Below, piece after piece: positions 1 through 3,698 of a DNA stretch of 5,501 nucleotides (position 1 is the first letter of the stretch; each line of letters opens with the position of its first letter). This DNA is from CAZAOY01 sp964486925. Lineage in GTDB: Bacteria > Bacillota > Clostridia > Oscillospirales > Ruminococcaceae. The stretch covers positions 1 through 5,501 of the forward strand of contig CAZAOY010000085.1 of the NCBI GenBank assembly GCA_964486925.1, given 5' to 3'. Below the pieces are notes generated by a model. That model had not been told where the DNA came from. It made no database searches and worked only from the letters and a program-made list of their open reading frames with translations. Made by a program: the position numbers and the translations under genes.

Positions 1-7
1 CCGAATT

Positions 8-12
8 GAGGA
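8..12 (+). promoter_or_regulatory. Ribosome binding site of the response regulator gene
   Basis: The purine-rich sequence GAGGA ends seven bases before the ATG at position 20. This is a normal Shine-Dalgarno position and supports that ATG as the start. The promoter of the two-component operon is not visible and must lie upstream of the window. Confidence 0.8.
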
Positions 13-19
13 AGCGAAG

Positions 20-739
20 ATGATAAAGATAGCTATGTGTGACGACGAGCGTGCGTTTGTAGATAAGGTTAAGGTGCTGCTTGAAAGATATTTTTGTGGC
101 AGATATTCTTTATCCTGCTTTAATACAGCGGTCGGATTGCTAGGGTATGTTTTCGAGGATGCAAAGGGTGACGTGGATTTACTTATAATGGATATCGAGG
201 TTAAGAGCAGAAACGGTATTGACCTTTCAAACGAGATTGTTAAACAGTTTCCGCAGATAAAAATAATCTTTTTAACTGCATACCCAGAATACAGCGAGCA
301 GGTGTATATGGGCGGTAAGCCGTCGGGATTTATCCTAAAGCCGATAAAAGACGAGGTGTTTGAGGTGCAGCTTTCAAAGCTGTTTAACGAGATAGAAAAG
401 GAGAGAACCAATGAGATCGTGTTAAAAACCTCGGATGGAATAGTAAAGGTAAAGATAAATCTAATACAGTATATCTCAAATAATAAACGTATTATAACCG
501 TTCATACAGAATCAAAGGGTTACAGCTCATACATGAAGATTTCGGATATTGAGATGGTTTTGGACTCTAGGTTTATAAGATGTCACCAAAGCTACATAGT
601 AAATATGGATTATATTGAAAACATAAGCACAAAGAATGAGATACACCTAACTACATCAGAGATTATCTCCATAAGCCGTGCCAATATTAAAAGGGTGAAA
701 GAGGTATATCTGTCGCATATCTTTAAAGGCAGTAGGTAA
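20..739 (+). CDS. LytTR-family response regulator (AgrA/ComE-like)
   Basis: This is a 239-residue cytoplasmic transcription regulator and the response half of a two-component system. The receiver domain covers about residues 2-125. It shows the acidic pocket at D8/D9, the expected phospho-acceptor D58 in the strand LLIMD, the switch threonine T86 in FLTAYP, and the conserved lysine K107 in LKP. A LytTR DNA-binding domain follows at about residues 133-232, with the family hallmark RCHQSYIVN at 187-195 and the later ISRANIKRV segment. Length and domain order match AgrA, ComE and VirR-type regulators, which bind paired short direct repeats near promoters. It lies 15 nt upstream of a GHKL sensor kinase, so the two are almost certainly co-transcribed partners. 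Its target is unknown; the NRPS gene downstream is a reasonable candidate by position only. Confidence 0.95.
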   Translation: MIKIAMCDDERAFVDKVKVLLERYFCGRYSLSCFNTAVGLLGYVFEDAKGDVDLLIMDIEVKSRNGIDLSNEIVKQFPQIKIIFLTAYPEYSEQVYMGGKPSGFILKPIKDEVFEVQLSKLFNEIEKERTNEIVLKTSDGIVKVKINLIQYISNNKRIITVHTESKGYSSYMKISDIEMVLDSRFIRCHQSYIVNMDYIENISTKNEIHLTTSEIISISRANIKRVKEVYLSHIFKGSR

Positions 740-741
740 GA

Positions 742-747
742 AGGGGG
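742..747 (+). promoter_or_regulatory. Ribosome binding site deciding the kinase start
   Basis: The sequence AGGGGG ends at 747. An ATG at 749 would be only one base away, too close for normal initiation. The in-frame ATG at 755 has a seven-base spacer, so 755 is the more likely start and the protein begins MAAIIF rather than MDMAAI. Confidence 0.7.
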
Positions 748-754
748 AATGGAT

Positions 755-2104
755 ATGGCGGCGATTATCTTTTACTTTACCATAATGGCTCAGACAGTGT
801 TGGCTTTTCTTGTGTTTGAATCAATATTAGTTTTTGACAAAACATTAAGAGGAAAGAACACACCATTTGTTAGATTTATTGTATTTATGCTCCTTCATAT
901 TGTAGTGATAGCAGCAGGTGTTATTTCACTAAATTATGTTAAAATACAATTAATGATAATGATTAGGATGATAGGAGCTTTATATATAGTATATCTATAT
1001 TTTTGCTTATTTACTACATACAGAAAACTAAAGAATTTAATCATAGTAATAATATATTTCGTCATATTTGTAACTATTGACCTTACCTGTGGGTTCATAA
1101 TTAACAATAGAGATAGTATATCAAACTTTGAAACATATTATATGGACGAAGTTTATCGAGCGCTTGCATCGATGGTGTTTTTAGTTGCGTTTTCTGTGGT
1201 GTATCTAGTTGTATTTTTAGTGGTTTCTGTTGTTAAAAACAGGCAGTACAGAAATAGATCTTGGTACTTTATACTATTTCCGCTAAGCCAGTCGGTACTG
1301 TTTGTGTCGGCGTTTTATATGGCATTTCAAACGAAAAATGAATCGTTAATACTGCTTGTATCAATTGGCACATTTTTGCTTGTGCTCACCGATTCATTAG
1401 TGGTAAACCTCTTTATTGACAGTGTTAAGAAGGTTAAGCTCGAGGAAGAGCTGTGGTATACCGAGCAGGAGAAGCAGATGAATATGGAGATGTACAACCG
1501 TATGATACAAACCGACGAGCAGTGGAGAAAGACAAAGCATGATTTTACAAACATCCTAGCGATAATTCAAAGCACAAAAAGCTCTCACGATGAGAGTGCA
1601 GCAAAAGAGGGGGAGATACTGCTTAAGGAGCTACAGACCGAGATAGACTCCTATATAATCGGTGTATATTGCAAAAACATACTAATAAATGCAATTATTA
1701 CTAACAAAGCCACACAGGCAAAGGGGTATGGCATTAGGTTTGTCACTGATATAGATGTAGGCAGTAGGATAGGGGTATCAAACAAAGACACCTGCTCTAT
1801 CTTTATGAATCTTCTGGACAATGCTATCACTGCATGCAAAGACGAGGATATCAAAAACAGGCAGATTGCCATATCTACCAGATCTGTCCACAACATGTTA
1901 TACATAAGAGTAGAAAACCCTATTGAATACGCTAAACCCATCACCGATTCAACAGGTCATTATTTATCGACAAAACCAGACAAACAAAACCACGGCAGGG
2001 GGTTAAAGATAGTCCAAAGCATTGCAAGTCAATATAACGGTGAGGTTATAATAACAAGCGATAATGATACGTTTTGTGTGACAGTGTCGATGATGGTTTC
2101 GTGA
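755..2104 (+). CDS. Membrane sensor histidine kinase with GHKL ATPase domain (AgrC-like)
   Basis: From the preferred start this is a 449-residue membrane sensor kinase. The first 220 or so residues hold about six or seven hydrophobic segments (roughly 2-27, 36-58, 64-86, 93-118, 133-162, 170-190, 197-222). This is the layout of AgrC-type receptors for extracellular peptides. A charged, probably coiled linker (about 223-255) leads to the phosphorylation helix, with histidine H262 in RKTKHDF. The C-terminal GHKL ATPase domain shows the N box FMNLLDNAI (N352, N356), the ENP motif that AgrC relatives carry near 388-390, and the glycine-rich lid HGRGLKIV (413-420). It should autophosphorylate and pass the phosphate to D58 of the upstream regulator. 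The DNA for the early membrane segments is unusually AT-rich. An alternative in-frame start at 749 adds two residues. No signal-peptide gene is visible nearby, so the ligand is unknown. Confidence 0.93.
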   Translation: MAAIIFYFTIMAQTVLAFLVFESILVFDKTLRGKNTPFVRFIVFMLLHIVVIAAGVISLNYVKIQLMIMIRMIGALYIVYLYFCLFTTYRKLKNLIIVIIYFVIFVTIDLTCGFIINNRDSISNFETYYMDEVYRALASMVFLVAFSVVYLVVFLVVSVVKNRQYRNRSWYFILFPLSQSVLFVSAFYMAFQTKNESLILLVSIGTFLLVLTDSLVVNLFIDSVKKVKLEEELWYTEQEKQMNMEMYNRMIQTDEQWRKTKHDFTNILAIIQSTKSSHDESAAKEGEILLKELQTEIDSYIIGVYCKNILINAIITNKATQAKGYGIRFVTDIDVGSRIGVSNKDTCSIFMNLLDNAITACKDEDIKNRQIAISTRSVHNMLYIRVENPIEYAKPITDSTGHYLSTKPDKQNHGRGLKIVQSIASQYNGEVIITSDNDTFCVTVSMMVS

Positions 2105-2187
2105 TTTGGTACTTTAATACTTATTTGATGAATCTATAATTAAAAATTGTACGGTAAAGTCAAAGGATACCGCACTGGTTAAACAAA

Positions 2188-2228
2188 AGGGTAGAGTAAC
2201 ATAATTTTAGATTGTGATACTCTACCCT
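2188..2228. terminator. Strong hairpin after the two-component operon, probable terminator
   Basis: An 11-bp perfect inverted repeat (2188-2198, AGGGTAGAGTA, with 2218-2228) encloses six further pairs after one A-A mismatch (2200-2205 with 2211-2216, one G-U), leaving a five-base loop. It sits 84 nt after the kinase stop codon, where a terminator is expected. No T run follows on the + strand (ATAACTG). Read on the - strand, the stem is followed by TTTTGTTT, a better fit to an intrinsic terminator for leftward transcription. It may therefore stop antisense transcription, or act on the + strand as a 3' end-stabilising structure. Confidence 0.6.
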
Positions 2229-2329
2229 ATAACTGTTGTAAGTCAATACTGATTAGCACTGAATATAATTGCATAATATTACAAATAAACAACCAAATAT
2301 AGCATTGATGTATTTTGTTTAGTAAGATA

Positions 2330-2338
2330 TGATATAAT
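2330..2338 (+). promoter_or_regulatory. Extended -10 promoter of the NRPS gene
   Basis: A perfect TATAAT (2333-2338) is preceded by TG one base upstream (2330-2331), forming an extended -10 element for the housekeeping sigma factor. No good -35 lies at the standard distance: TTGATG at 2305-2310 would need a 22-base spacer and TTGTTT at 2315-2320 only 12. Such promoters often depend on the extended -10 or on an activator. Transcription would start near 2345, giving a leader of about 80 nt. The TATAAT could occur by chance in AT-rich DNA, but the TG element and its place before the gene support it. Confidence 0.6.
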
Positions 2339-2365
2339 TAAGACAGTAAGAGGGTGTCGTAAAGG

Positions 2366-2395
2366 TTTAGCAAGTAGTCAACTATCTTTGCTAAA
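2366..2395 (+). promoter_or_regulatory. Stem-loop in the NRPS mRNA leader
   Basis: An 8-bp perfect inverted repeat (TTTAGCAA at 2366-2373 with 2388-2395) can be extended by a G-U pair, a two-base bulge and a three-pair TAG/CTA stem capped by TCAA. It lies between the predicted transcription start and the ribosome binding site and ends about 28 nt before the start codon. No T run follows, so it is not an obvious attenuator. It could affect mRNA stability or be an operator-like palindrome. The structure is seen in the sequence; its function is inferred. Confidence 0.4.
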
Positions 2396-2413
2396 ATACG
2401 CAAAAAACTATAT

Positions 2414-2419
2414 GGGGGA
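2414..2419 (+). promoter_or_regulatory. Ribosome binding site of the NRPS gene
   Basis: GGGGGA sits four bases before the ATG at 2424, a little closer than ideal but the only purine-rich site nearby. An in-frame ATG at 2412 overlaps this site and has no Shine-Dalgarno sequence of its own, so 2424 is preferred. Choosing 2412 would add four residues (MGDV). Confidence 0.55.
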
Positions 2420-2423
2420 TGTT

Positions 2424-3698
2424 ATGATAGGACTATCAAAACCACAACTAGCGATTTATGAGATGGATAGATACATTGGCGGTAGCGTTGCAAATATAGC
2501 GGGAGATATTCTATTCTCCGATTGCAAAGACCCATCAAAACTCGTAAGCATAGTAAACCAGCTTGTGCAAAAAAATGAATCGCTGCGTACAAAATTGATA
2601 TTGCAAAACGGCGTACCAATGCAGATGATTCAATCTAAAATGCAGTTAGATATACCTATCTTAGAATTTGAAACCTTTGAAAAGTATCAAGCATGGGCGC
2701 AGGATGACGCCTTAAAACCGCTTGACATATTCGGTGAACTTGTGTTCACTGCCGTTTTTACTGTCAAAAATCAGACAGCTGGTGTGTATCTAAAAATTCA
2801 TCATATTATCTCAGATGCGTGGTCATTTGGCATTATAGGTGAGCAGTTGAAAAAGCTGTATAAAGGAGAAGAAGTTGTTAGCTACTCTTATACCGAATAC
2901 CTTCAAAAAGAAGCGTTATATCAGGATAGTAATAGGTATACTAAGGATAAGGAATATCGCCTTAATGTTTATGATAGTAATAATGAACTAAACTATCTTT
3001 GCGAGAAACAGACAAAAACGAATTTGGCAAATCGCTACTCTGTTAGCTTGGATATTGATGTAACACACAAGGTAAAGCAGTTTTGCAGTGAAAATGAGAT
3101 TTCACCATTTGCATTTTTTGTGTCAGTTTTTTCGACATATTATTACCGAATTAAAGGTAACAACAGTTTTTATATCGGAACCCCTGTACTTAACCGCTCC
3201 GGCAATAGGGAAAAAAACACAATAGGTGCATTTATAAACACCATACCCGTTAGCATTGTCGTAGATGATAACAACAGCTTTGATATGTTGGCTAAAAATA
3301 TAACCTCTCAGATATCAAGAGATTTTCGTCGTCAACGATTTTTATACTCTGATCTATTAAAGGTGTTGAGGGAAGAAAAAGGACATAAAGACACATTGTT
3401 TGATGTTGTAATCAGCTACCAAAATATGCAGGTAGGCGAAAATAAAACTAATTGGTATTTTCAAGGCTGTCAATCCGAAAGCTTGCAGATACATATTGAC
3501 GACAGGGATAAGACTGAAAACTTCAATGTCAATTACGATTATCAAACAGAAAAGTTTACGGAAAATGATGTTAAGAAACTGCACGAGTACCTGCTTAACA
3601 TCATTGACTGTGTGGTTAAAGATAAGGATATCGCCATTCCAAGGGTGAAGATGCTGTCAAGTGATGAAGAACACACCCTTCTCTATACATTTAACGAC
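2424..3698 (+). other. Condensation (C) domain of the NRPS
   Basis: This segment (residues 1 to about 425) forms the peptide bond between a donor acyl or peptidyl group and the amino acid on the downstream carrier. The C2-like motif KNESLRT is near residues 50-58. The catalytic motif HHIISDAW has H126, the expected catalytic H127, and D131. A C5-like stretch (GTPVLNRSG then IGAFINTIP) follows at about 253-279. The usual HHxxxDG glycine is replaced by alanine (A132). With no preceding domain it could be a starter C domain that adds a fatty acid to the first amino acid, or it could accept a chain from another protein. Motifs alone do not settle which. Confidence 0.9.

Larger units (their letters stand above)
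2105..2423. other. Intergenic control region between kinase and NRPS genes
   Basis: This 319-nt stretch is very AT-rich, and I see no protein-coding frame of useful length on either strand. It contains a hairpin just after the kinase gene, an extended -10 promoter, and a leader of about 80 nt with its own stem-loop and the NRPS ribosome binding site. I found no AgrD-like small peptide, tRNA or recognisable riboswitch. Three ACTG-containing nonamers (2231-2239, 2247-2255, 2257-2265) lie about 70-100 bases upstream of the promoter and are the only candidates I see for regulator binding. Confidence 0.7.

Noticed and set aside
1327..1944. Open frames on the - strand inside the kinase gene (1327-1554 and 1651-1944)
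   Set aside because: They lie opposite a well-supported kinase gene covering its phosphorylation and ATPase motifs, show no recognisable domain, and look like shadows of the coding strand.
2152..2172. Short inverted repeat CGGTA...TACCG after the kinase stop codon
   Set aside because: Five pairs with an 11-base loop are expected by chance and it has no clear relation to a promoter or a T run.
2349..2365. GAGGGTGTCG-like sequence resembling an insertion-sequence terminal repeat
   Set aside because: Only one copy is present, no matching inverted end or transposase is visible in the window, and the resemblance is from memory only.
2105..2423. A small AgrD-like signal peptide gene between kinase and NRPS
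   Set aside because: The only short frames in this region are fewer than about ten codons, lack ribosome binding sites and have no AgrD-like features.
2422..3584. Open frames on the - strand over the C domain (2422-2619 and 3357-3584)
   Set aside because: Both are antisense to the clearly coding condensation domain, with no family resemblance or convincing start signals.
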